18,425 nt of DNA, taken from positions 1-18,425 of the forward strand of contig NW_013654533.1 of NCBI RefSeq assembly GCF_000499385.1, written 5' to 3'. The stretch's first letter is position 1, and each line of letters starts with the position of its first letter. The notes under the pieces are model-generated. The model was not told the DNA's origin. It saw only the letters and a program-made list of their open reading frames with translations, and did no database searches. The translations under genes were made by a program, and so were the position numbers. This document shows, piece after piece, positions 9,673 to 17,634 of this stretch. The DNA is from Eimeria necatrix (Eukaryota > Apicomplexa > Conoidasida > Eucoccidiorida > Eimeriidae).

Positions 9673-9736
9673 CTGCTGCTGCAGCAAGCTGCTGCTGCAG
9701 CAAGCTGCTGCTGCAGCAAGCTGCTGCTGCAGCAGG
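9673..9736. repeat. Four tandem 16-bp CTG/CAG units
   Basis: The 16-base unit CTGCTGCTGCAGCAAG repeats three times exactly, with a fourth ending CAGG. Each unit holds both CTG and CAG, so it contains a local palindrome CTGCTGCAGCAG. Confidence 0.85.
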
Positions 9737-9767
9737 GGGCGGGATCCTGTGGCAAGTCACAGGGCTC

Positions 9768-10058
9768 CTGGGGCTAGCTGCTGGCCATGGGCTGTGTGGG
9801 GGATTAGCTGTGGCTAGCTGCAGCTAGCTGTGGCTAGTTGTGGCTAGTTGCTAGACATTGCCTGCTCCGGCTAGCTGTGGCTAGCTGCGGCTAGCTACGG
9901 CTGGCTGTGGCAAACTGTGGCTGGCTGTTTCTAGATGTACGTGGCTGCGGCTAGCTACGGCTAGCTGTAGCTAGCTGTGGCTAGCTACAGCTAGCTGTGG
10001 CTAGCTATAGCTAGCTCTGGCTAGCTATAGCTAGCTCTGGCTAGCTAGCTGCCTATAG
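9768..10058. repeat. Imperfect GCTAGC/GGCTAGCTGT array
   Basis: Roughly 30 units of about 9-12 bases built on GGCTAGCTGT, GGCTAGCTAC and AGCTAGCT, with a few decayed units (CTAGTTG, CTGGCTG). It is related to, but more diverged than, the CTAG arrays at 8580 and 16852. No coding content. Confidence 0.85.
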
Positions 10059-10127
10059 ACCCTGTGACTGAGTGAACTCTTGGGGGTTTATAAACCGAAG
10101 CAAATGAAGAGCCTTTTGGGGCTTTTT

Positions 10128-10495
10128 TTGAGGGTTTAGGGTTTGGGGGTCTAGGGTTTAGGGGTCTAGGGTTTAGGGTTTGTGGCTGGCCTTCTCGAGG
10201 GTTTAGGGTTTGGGGTTTGGAGAAAGAGTTTGGGGGGTTCGGGTTTAGTTAGGGTTTATAGCATATAGCATACAGCATTTAGGGTTTAGGGTTTGGGAAA
10301 CGCACCAGTAAAAGTGGTTTAGGGTTTAGGGTTTGGGAAGCGCAGCAATAAAAGTGGTTTAGGGTTTAGGGTTTACACAGCGGCAGTGATTCGCAAACCC
10401 TAAACCCTAGCTGGCCAAACCCTAAACCCTAACTAGCTATGCCTGTGCAGCTAAACCCTAGGCGTAGTTCTGTAAACCCTAAACCCTAGTTTTAA
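10128..10495. repeat. Telomere-like heptamer cluster switching orientation
   Basis: TTTAGGG/TTTGGGG blocks run from about 10129 to 10374, including two copies of a roughly 45-base segment GGTTTAGGGTTTAGGGTTT with GGGAARCGCAGCA and AATAAAAGTG. From about 10396 to 10489 the orientation flips to AAACCCTAAACCCTAG. The flip point lies near 10385. Confidence 0.8.
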
Positions 10496-10547
10496 TCCCT
10501 CAGTTATCTCGCCGCTTGTCATTGGGGTTTGCTGCTGCTCCCCTCCA

Positions 10548-10583
<36 letters not shown>

Positions 10584-10636
10584 ACCTTTTCTTTCCCCAC
10601 ACTTCAGGCCAACAGTGTGAAGAATTTATGTCCGTC

Positions 10637-10820
10637 GTTTGTCCCCGGGGGACCTCCGGGAGCCCCCCGGGCCCGGGGGCCCCCTAGGGGCCCAAAGAAG
10701 CTCCTTGGGGGCCCCCTGGGGGCCCCCGGGGTCACCAGGGGGGCCCCCAAGGGGGCCCCCAGGGGGCCCCCCTGGGGGCCCCCGGGGGGGCCCCCCAGGG
10801 GGCCCCCAGGGGGCCCCCTG
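10637..10820. repeat. Intergenic GGGGGCCCC satellite
   Basis: Alternating poly-G and poly-C blocks make overlapping GGGGGCCCCC palindromes, interrupted by short words such as AAAGAAGCTCCTT. A strong acceptor-like tract (TTTTCTTTCCCCACACTTCAG, ending about 10608) precedes it, so a spliced exon is possible, but no protein family is recognisable downstream. The tract would be very prone to hairpin formation. Confidence 0.8.
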
Positions 10821-10877
10821 TTATGAAATTTGCGTCTGCTGGCTTTTAAGTTGATTTGTTGTATTTTAAATAAATAA

Positions 10878-10985
10878 ATTTTGGGAATTATTTAATTTAT
10901 TTTTATTATTTTAGTTATTTAAGTTGGAGAGATTTTGGGAATTATTTAATTTATTTTTATTATTTTAGTTATTTAAGTTGGAGAG
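10878..10985. repeat. Perfect 54-bp tandem duplication, AT-rich
   Basis: The unit beginning ATTTTGGGAATTATTTAATT occurs at 10878-10931 and again, base for base, at 10932-10985. Complete identity in AT-rich noncoding DNA suggests a recent duplication or a recently contracted longer array. Confidence 0.95.
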
Positions 10986-11141
10986 GAATTCATTTGCTGC
11001 TGCTGCTTCCATCTCTGGCCGAGTCCTCACCAGTGTGTCTGCTCTTGCTGCTGCTGCAGCAGCAGCAGCAGCAGCAAGAGCAGCAGAAGCAGCAGCTGCT
11101 TCTTTCTAGCTGCTTAGATCCTTGTGGCCTCTGCCGCTGCC

Positions 11142-12216
11142 ATGAAATTCCAAGCTCCCCGTTCTCTGCTGCTGCTGCTGAGCTGCAGCAGCAGCAGCGC
11201 CTCTGGGGCTCTCCTGTGCATGCAAAAGGCCCCCGGGGGGCCCCTAGCTGCTGCTGCTGCTTCCTGGAGACTCCCCGCTTCAGGGGGGCCCCCCAGGGGC
11301 CCCTCTTTTCTAAGACCCAGGGGGCCCCCCCTGCTGCATTCTGCATGCACTGGGGGCCCCCTAGACCCTTTAGGGGCCCCCAAGGGTCCCATGGGGGCCC
11401 CACTGGGGGGCCCCCCAGTTGCTGCTGCAGCAGGGGAGCGGCCCCCTGGGGGCCCCCTAGGACCCCCTGGGGGCCCCCTAGGACCCCCTGGGGGCCCCCT
11501 AAGACCCTCGGGGGGCCCCCAGGGGCCCCCACGGGGCCCCCAGGGGCCCCAAGGGGGCCCCCAGGGGCCCCAAGGGGGCCCCCAGGGGCCCCAAGGGGGC
11601 CCCCAGGGGCCCCCAGCGGGCCCCCAGGGGCCCCAAGGGGGCCCCCCGTTGATGTCGAATGTATCTCCTTTGCTGCAGTCTGTGGAGAAGGAGCTGCAGA
11701 AGCTGAACCAGCTGCTGATGCCTGAGGGCTGCAGCAGCGCAGCAGCAGCAGCAGCAGCAGCAGCAGAGTCGTTTGCTGCTCCCCTTTCGCAGGAGCAGCT
11801 GCAGGAGCAGCAGCAGCTGTTGAAGCAGCTACAGGAGCAGGACGAGCTGCTGCAGCAGCAGCAGCAGCAGCAGGAAGCTGCTGCTGCTGCTGCTGCTGCT
11901 GAAGCAGCAATGCCTTCTTCTCCCTTCAGTGAACGCCTCAATTTGCTGCTGCAGCGAGCAGCAGAAGGGCCCGGAGAGGGGGGCCCCCACCTGTACGATG
12001 TAGGGGCCCCCTTCGGGGTTTAGTACCCTTTTTAGCTGCTTAGCTGCTGCAGCTGCTGCAGCTGGCTGAAGCTGCTGCCTGAGTTGCTGCTGCTGTGTGT
12101 GCTGCTGCTGCTGCTGCTGCTGCTGCAGCTGCTCCTACAGAGCATTCGAGAAGGAGAGTTCGGGGCTGCAGGTACAGAAGCTCTAGAGAAAATTGAAGTA
12201 AGCAGCAATACTTCAG

Positions 12217-12251
<35 letters not shown>

Positions 12252-12357
12252 GCAGCAACTGCAGCGCCAAATGACGCAGCAGTTGCAGCAGCAGCAGCAG
12301 CAGGCGAAACCGCCTAGACGGTACCTTCTGAGACAACAGCTGCTAGATCGTGCAACA

Positions 12358-12395
<38 letters not shown>

Positions 12396-12745
12396 GTGCG
12401 CAGCGGGAGTCCGAAGCAGCAGCAGCAAAAGAAGCAGCAGCATTTGCTGCTTCGGGGCTGGAGGGCCGCAGCCCCCTAGAGGTGGCCAAGACAGCCCCAC
12501 AAAGGGCGCAGCAAGTTGCTGCTGCTATCCGGGGAGTATCTCACGAGCTGCTGAACAGCCAGCAGCAGCAGCAGCAGCAGCAGCAGCTGCAGCAGGAGCT
12601 CGAGAAGCTGCAGCAGCTCCAGAAAGAAGCAGCCTCGGAGGACCCCGAGCAGCAACTGCAGCAGCTGCAGCAACTGCAGCAGCTGCAGCAGCTGCAGGGC
12701 CTGCAGCCGCACCTGCAGCAGCAGCAGCTGGAAGAACTCGAACGA

Positions 12746-12785
<40 letters not shown>

Positions 12786-12935
12786 TGTCCTTAAAAGCTT
12801 TGCTGCCTCCCATTAAAGGAGACGCAGAGGCCTTGCGACAAGTTGCTGCTGCAGCGCAGCAGCTGCGGAAGGTAGGGCTGCTGCTGTGTCTGCTGCAGCG
12901 CAGCTCAGCTCTACCGACACCCCACACACACAACG

Positions 12936-12986
<51 letters not shown>

Positions 12987-13048
12987 AGGAGCTAAACGTG
13001 GGAGCTCTTGAGGTGCAAACGTTGACGCTGCCGTCGAAGCTTGAGTAG
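11142..13048 (+). CDS. Unrecognised Leu/Gln coiled-coil protein with signal-peptide-like N-terminus
   Basis: Exons 11142-11999, 12129-12197 (or from 12141), 12404-12871 and 12989-13048 give about 484 residues; all three introns are phase 0 GT-AG. The start MKFQAPRSLLLLLSC resembles a signal peptide. Nearly 45 residues with Arg but almost no acidic residues follow, compatible with a bipartite apicoplast-type leader (inference). A Gly-Pro-Gln-rich region encoded by a GGGGGCCCC satellite spans roughly residues 70-170. Coiled-coil segments come next: VEKELQKLNQLL, LSQEQLQEQQQLLKQLQEQ and, in exon 3, repeated LQQ units. Non-repeat islands likely to hold the real function are QSIREGEFGAAGTEALEKIE, SPLEVAKTAPQRAQQVAAAI, LKALLPPIKGDAEALRQV and the C-terminal ELNVGALEVQTLTLPSKLE. 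I do not recognise the family. It lies 309 bases upstream of the CS-domain gene. Confidence 0.65.
11230..11650 (+). repeat. Coding GGGGGCCCC satellite
   Basis: About 400 bases of G/C blocks stay open in the coding frame of the coiled-coil gene. The densest part (about 11440-11640) has units near 18-27 bases such as CCCCAGGGGCCCCAAGGGGG, read as Gly-Pro-Gln and Gly-Gly-Pro. It could instead be an intron ending at the acceptor CTTTGCTGCAG (11678), because 11679 is also phase 0. Confidence 0.7.
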
Positions 13049-13336
13049 GAAGCAAACCCTACCTGCTGCTGCTGCCACTGTGCTGCTGCTGCTGCTGCTG
13101 CTGCTGTTGCTATTTCCGCCGCCGCTGCTGTGTCTGCTGCTGCTGCTGTGTCTGCTGCTGCTACTGTGTTGTTGTTGCTGCTGCTGCTGCTATGCTGTTG
13201 TGTCTGCTGCTGGCGCTGTGTCTGTTGCTGCTGCTGCTGCGCTCTGCGTCTATACGCGATCGAAGCTGCTATGGAAACTAGCTGGGCAGCAGCAAACCTA
13301 AACCCTAAACCCTAAACCCTAAACCCTAAACCCTAG
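13049..13336. repeat. CTG-rich spacer ending in AAACCCT heptamers
   Basis: CTG runs with interspersed TGTGT words (13062-13240), a short unique segment, and then about five AAACCCT heptamers (13302-13336, the first one short). This stretch separates the stop of the coiled-coil gene from the ATG of the CS-domain gene and must contain the promoter of the latter if that ATG is used. Confidence 0.8.
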
Positions 13337-13357
13337 AAATTTTGGGGCTTCGGGTGT

Positions 13358-13991
13358 ATGGACAGGTTGTGCTGGGCTGAGGACCTGCAGTCGCTGCACT
13401 TGTGGCTTCCTCTCCCCACAGGTAAGAAAAATAGCAGCAGCAGCAGCAGCACAGCAGCAGCAGCAGCAGCAGCATAGCAACAGCAGCAGCAGCACAGCAG
13501 CAGCAACAGCATAGCAGCAACAGCATAGCATCAGCAGCAACACAGCAGCAGCAGCAGCAACATCGCCGCAGCGGCAGCACAGCAGCAGCCGCACAACAGC
13601 AGCAGCACAGCAGCAGCAGCAGCAGCTGCTGCTGCTGCAGCAGCAGCAGCAGCAGCTGCTGCTGCTGCAGCAGGGAAAAAGAGAAAAGAGAAAACAAATT
13701 AAAAATAAAAAAAGTGTTTTGCTGCAGGTCTTAAAGCTACAGATGTTCTCTTCTCTTTGACTCCCCGGCGGCTGCAAATTAAAACGCGCGGCGCTGCAGT
13801 GCTGCTCGACCAACAGGTCCCAAACCCTAAACCCTAAACCCTAAACCCTAAACCCTAAACCCTAGGTCTCAATTCTAAACCCTGATCCTATAAGCTAGCT
13901 AAGCCCTAACCCCAAACCCTAATTCGAAACCCTAACCCGAAACCCTAACCCTAAACCCTAGCTCCACCCCGCTCTCTCGCATGCATCCATG

Positions 13992-14065
<74 letters not shown>

Positions 14066-14209
14066 ACTGTGGGGCCCGGTGAACTCGCTGGACTCCCACT
14101 GGAGTGTACAGACAGCTGGCTGCGGCTCTTTGGTTCTTTTCGCACTTTTGCAAAAACGCAAAAGAAACGTTGGGGGGCTGTGGGGCCGCCTGTTTGCCCC
14201 AAACCCTAA
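13358..14209 (+). CDS. CS-domain protein, NudC-like (third exon boundary unresolved)
   Basis: Exons 13358-13421 and 13728-13816 join through donor CACAG|GTAAGA and acceptor GCTGCAG in matching phase. They give CWAEDLQSLHLWLPLPTG followed by LKATDVLFSLTPRRLQIKTRG and AAVLLD. This is the Trp, hydrophobic strand, P-x-G-x-(R/K)-A-x-D-(V/L) and RRLQI pattern of the CS/p23 fold as seen in NudC family chaperones, which assist Hsp90 and dynein regulators in the cytoplasm. About 260 bases on, GELAGLPLECTDSWLRLF and then KTQKKRW (14078-14173) continue the fold, with the G-E-L to S-W spacing matching NudC as I recall it. No AG lies between the CTG run and this block, and the nearest acceptor (13960-13961) is out of phase. 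The frame ends in TAA (14207-14209) inside an AAACCCT block. The helical tail usual after the domain is not found. Confidence 0.6.
13437..13676. repeat. CAG run then CAG/CTG palindromes in CS-domain intron 1
   Basis: Beginning 15 bases after the donor GTAAGA, CAG triplets broken by CACAG and CATAG units fill the intron. They end in two CTGCTGCTGCTGCAGCAGCAG palindromic blocks (about 13626-13676). An A-rich stretch then leads to the acceptor at 13727. Confidence 0.85.
13820..14070. repeat. AAACCCT array decaying into degenerate heptamers, then a long CTG run
   Basis: Six clean AAACCCT heptamers (about 13820-13864) pass into degenerate CCCTAA words up to about 13960. A short unique segment and an uninterrupted CTG run of more than 20 triplets (about 13996-14065) follow. 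The run directly precedes the third CS-domain coding block. Confidence 0.85.
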
Positions 14210-14620
14210 ACCCTAAACCCTAAACCCTAAACCCTAGGTAAAACCCTAGCCCTGGCTAGACCCTAAGCCCTAGCTAAACCCTAGGCGCTGGCTAAACCCC
14301 AAACCCTAGCTAGGCCTTGAACCCTCAGGCCTAAACTCTGGCTAAACCCTAAACCCTGGCTAAACCCTAAACCCTTCCTAGACGCCAAACCCTCGCTAAA
14401 CCCTAAACCCTAGCTAAACCCTAAACCCTCCGTAAACCCCAAAGCTTATTTCAGCGCTCAAACCCTGAGAAGCTACAAATCGGCAGCACAGCTTTGCTGC
14501 AAACCCTAAACCCTAAACCCTTCAGTGTGCGCTGTGTAGGCCGCCTGCCAGGGAGTTTAGGGTTTAGGGTTTAGGGTTTAGGGTTTAGGGTTTAGGGTTT
14601 GGCTAGCCAGGAAGACACAA
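14200..14620. repeat. Degenerate heptamer field with orientation flip
   Basis: AAACCCT copies at about 14200-14235 give way to roughly a dozen mutated units (GCTAAACCCTAAACCCTGGC type) to 14430, another clean block at about 14500-14521, then TTTAGGG in the opposite orientation at about 14556-14601. No coding signal is visible. Confidence 0.8.
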
Positions 14621-15215
14621 AAGGGTTTATTGTCTTTTTAATGTTTTAGATTTAATTTTTAATTATTTTAAAAACAAAAGATGAACAAAAGCACCCAGCA
14701 AAGCTTGGGGTGTACATACACCCCAAGATGCGAGCAGCAAAAACCTTCGAAGAAAGCCTGCAGCAAAAGACTGCAGCAGCAGACTTCCTAAACCCTAAAC
14801 CCTAAACCCTAAACCCTAAACCCTAGAATGTAGAGAGGCGCCGACGGCGCGCCGTTGGCAGCAGTAGCTGCTGCTGCGGCTCCAGCTTTTGCTTAATAGG
14901 CAGCTTTTGCTGCTGCAACTGTTGCTGCTGCTGCAGCTTCTGCAGTTGCAGCTTCTGCTGCTGCAGCTGTTGCTGCTGCTGGAGTTGCTGCTGCTGCAGC
15001 TGTTGCCCCTGCTGGAGTTGCTGCTCCTGCTGCCTGCAGCTTCTGCTGCTGCAGCTGCTACTGCAGCAGCTGCAGCAGCTGCTGCTGCAGCAGTTTATGT
15101 GGGAGCGAAACCACCGAGCCATTTGGCGCAGTTTTTCTTTAGGGTTCTTCTTAGCTGCTGGTCTGCGACAGGGAACTTAGGGTTTAGGGTTTAGGGTTTA
15201 GGGTTTAGGGTTTCG
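14621..15215. other. Gene-poor stretch: AT-rich, palindrome copy, heptamers, CTG/CAG block
   Basis: AT-rich DNA (14621-14690), a GGGGTGTACATACACCCC copy (14707-14724), five AAACCCT heptamers (about 14789-14824), a CTG-rich block with CTGCAG palindromes (about 14860-15096) and TTTAGGG copies (about 15178-15212). Peptides such as KTFEESLQQKTAAADF (about 14742-14789) and QFMWERNHRAIW (about 15083-15120) are faintly like the tail of a NudC protein, too weakly to annotate. Confidence 0.5.
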
Positions 15216-15476
15216 TGTTTAGGGTTTGGGGCTTGTATTCCTTCGTTGCTGCAGCTACAAAACACAAACCAGTAGTAGGAGAGACGGCAGCAGCAGCTGC
15301 TACAGCAGCAACAGCAGCAGCTGCTGCTGCAGCAGCAGCTGAGCTGCTGCTGCGCCGGCGGCGGCGGCGCAGCTGCTGCGGCAGCAGCAACTGCTGCTGC
15401 AGCTGCTGCCGCCGCAGCCGCTGCGCCGCTGTGAAGAAGCTGTTTATTTGGTTTAATAATTATTCATGTGGCGTAT

Positions 15477-15512
15477 TTAGGGTTTAGGGTTTAGGGTTTA
15501 GGGTTTAGGGCT
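15477..15512. repeat. TTTAGGG array
   Basis: About five TTTAGGG heptamers following a CAG/CTG/GCG-rich block (15285-15430) and a short AT-rich segment. The orientation is opposite to the array at 14789. Confidence 0.85.
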
Positions 15513-15570
15513 GTGCACGTCGCAGCACACAGACACCGCGGCGACCGCACCGGTCCACCGGCCCTGGGGT

Positions 15571-15632
15571 GTACGTACACCTGAAAACAGCAGTTGGATT
15601 TAGAGCTTTATTTGGTTTTCAGGTGTACATAC
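15571..15632. other. 18-bp stem-loop formed by two GTGTAC palindrome copies
   Basis: GTACGTACACCTGAAAAC (15571-15588) and GTTTTCAGGTGTACATAC (15615-15632) are reverse complements with one mismatch, around a 26-base loop. Each arm includes one copy of the dispersed GGTGTACGTACACC palindrome, so the two copies share flanking sequence in inverted orientation. Confidence 0.8.
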
Positions 15633-15639
15633 ACTTCAG

Positions 15640-15725
15640 TTCATGCTGCTGCTGCTGCTGCTGCAGAAGACGCAAGCTGCAGCACCACGGGCGCGAGGGA
15701 GCGCCTGCAGCCAGCAGCAGCAACT

Positions 15726-15762
<37 letters not shown>

Positions 15763-16024
15763 AACAGCGACGCGTAAAAAAGATTGCAGCAACGCCAACG
15801 GTTACACCGGCCGCAGCAACAGCAAGTGCAGCAGCAGCAGCAGCAACTGCTGCTGCTGCTGCTGCTGCAGCAACTGAGCGACCATCTTCAGTGAACTTTG
15901 ACCCCCTACACACGACAGCAGCGACAGCAGCAGCAACAGCAGCAGCAGCAGCAGCTGATTCTGGATGTATCAAGTCCATTAGTGAGCAGCGGAAGTAGCT
16001 GCTAAACAAACCCAGGCGTTCGCT

Positions 16025-16076
<52 letters not shown>

Positions 16077-16217
16077 TAGCAGCAGCACAAGTCCCGTGTG
16101 CATATTTTGAAGCCTCTCGTCTTTGTCCTAAATCACGGCGACCCTTTCACCAGCAGCAGCAACAGCAGCAGCAGCAGCAGTGATAGCAGCTGCTGCAGCA
16201 ACAGCGCCGGCTTCAGT

Positions 16218-16265
<48 letters not shown>
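15640..16265. repeat. CAG-rich stretch upstream of the hydrolase gene
   Basis: CAG runs at about 15710-15763, 15827-15845, 15935-15955, 16024-16086, 16150-16180 and 16218-16265 alternate with short unique segments. An Ala-rich frame stays open through 15594-15998, but it has no ATG near its start and no recognisable domain. Probably the 5' untranslated or promoter region of the hydrolase gene. Confidence 0.5.
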
Positions 16266-16266
<1 letters not shown>

Positions 16267-16293
16267 TATTTGAGGTGTACGTACCCCGAGAAA

Positions 16294-16685
16294 ATGGGAG
16301 CAGGAGGCAGCACCCTCGGGGAGACCATTCTCTTCCCCTCCCCTGAATGCTCTGTAAACCCTAAACCCTAAACCCTAAACCCTAAACCCTAAACCCTAAA
16401 CCCTAACCTCACTCCCCAAACTCTAGTTTGTGAGAAGATATCCCTGAAGAAGCAGCCGCCTTGAGTCGCAGCTTTAGATGCAGCGGCTGAGGGTTTAGGA
16501 GGAGTCATTCTCTCCAGGGTTTAGGGTTTAGGGTTTAGGGTTTAGGGTTTAGGGTTTAGGGTTAAGGGTTTGTGGTTTGCAGTACGACGAGTCGCTGCCG
16601 GGTCTTCTGTGGATTTCGGAGGCTCTTGCTGCTCCCAGCAGCAACCCGTCCCCGGCGCGGTCCTCTCCTGCTGCTGCTGCTGCTG

Positions 16686-16728
<43 letters not shown>

Positions 16729-17423
16729 CATTGACCTCGAGGTGCAGCGAAACCGCCACAGCAGCAGCAGCAGCTTTCCCGCCTGCTTCATTCCCGCCCC
16801 CAGCGGCAAGGCCAAATATGTGCTGCTCTACTGGCACGGTGAGGCCCCACAGCTAGCCAGCTAGCTAGCTAGCTAGCCAGTTAGCTAGCTAGCTAGCCAG
16901 TTAGCTAGCCAGCTAGCTAGCTAGCCAGCTAGCTAGCTAGCCAGCTAGCTAGGCAGATAGCTAGCCAGCTAGCTAGCTAGCTAGCCAGTTAGCTAGCCAG
17001 CTAGCTAGTCAGATAGCTAGCCAGCTAGCTAGGCAGATAGCTAGCCAGCTAGCTAGTCAGATAGCTAGCCAGCTAGCTAGGCAGATAGCTAGCCAGCTAG
17101 CTAGGCAGATAGCTAGCCAGCTAGCTAGGCAGATAGCTAGCCAGCTAGCTAGCCAGATAGCTGGCCAGATAGCTAGCCAGCTACTCAGCTAGCTAGCCAG
17201 CTAGCCAGCTAGCCAGCTAGCTAGCTAGCTAGCTAGCTAGCCAGCTAGCTAGCCAGCCAGCTAGCCAGCCAGCTAGCTAGCTAGCTAGCTAGCTGTGTGT
17301 GAGTTGCAGGCAATTCCTGCGACTTGGGGCACATAAGAGAAGAGCTGGAGATTTTGGGGGCGTTTTTGGAGTGTCACTGTTTGGCCATAGAGTACCCTGG
17401 GTACGGACTTGCTGCAGCAGCAA

Positions 17424-17465
<42 letters not shown>

Positions 17466-17598
17466 GCAGCAGCAGGAGAGTCCGGGCCAGCGTCAGCGAC
17501 ACCATCAACTTGTGGGGCCGAGCTGCTTTTAATCTGCTGCTTTCTTTGGGAGTTTCTCCCGCCAACATCATTTGCTTCGGCAGATCCATTGGCACAGG

Positions 17599-17634
<36 letters not shown>

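Noticed and set aside
10990..11941. Minus-strand frames with GGPLGAP and GPWGPP repeats
   Set aside because: They come from the palindromic GGGGGCCCC satellite, which is open on both strands; the plus strand has consistent splice sites and coiled-coil islands.
14742..15120. Peptides KTFEESLQQKTAAADF and QFMWERNHRAIW as the missing NudC C-terminal tail
   Set aside because: The resemblance is faint and no phase-consistent splice path from the third CS-domain block was found.
15594..15998. Ala-rich open frame ending DSGCIKSISEQRK
   Set aside because: No ATG near its start, no domain, and the adjacent frames are open to a similar extent because of CAG runs.
3209..16570. Telomere-like heptamers taken as a true chromosome end
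   Set aside because: They occur as many short blocks in both orientations between and inside genes, which fits the internal heptamers known from Eimeria chromosomes.
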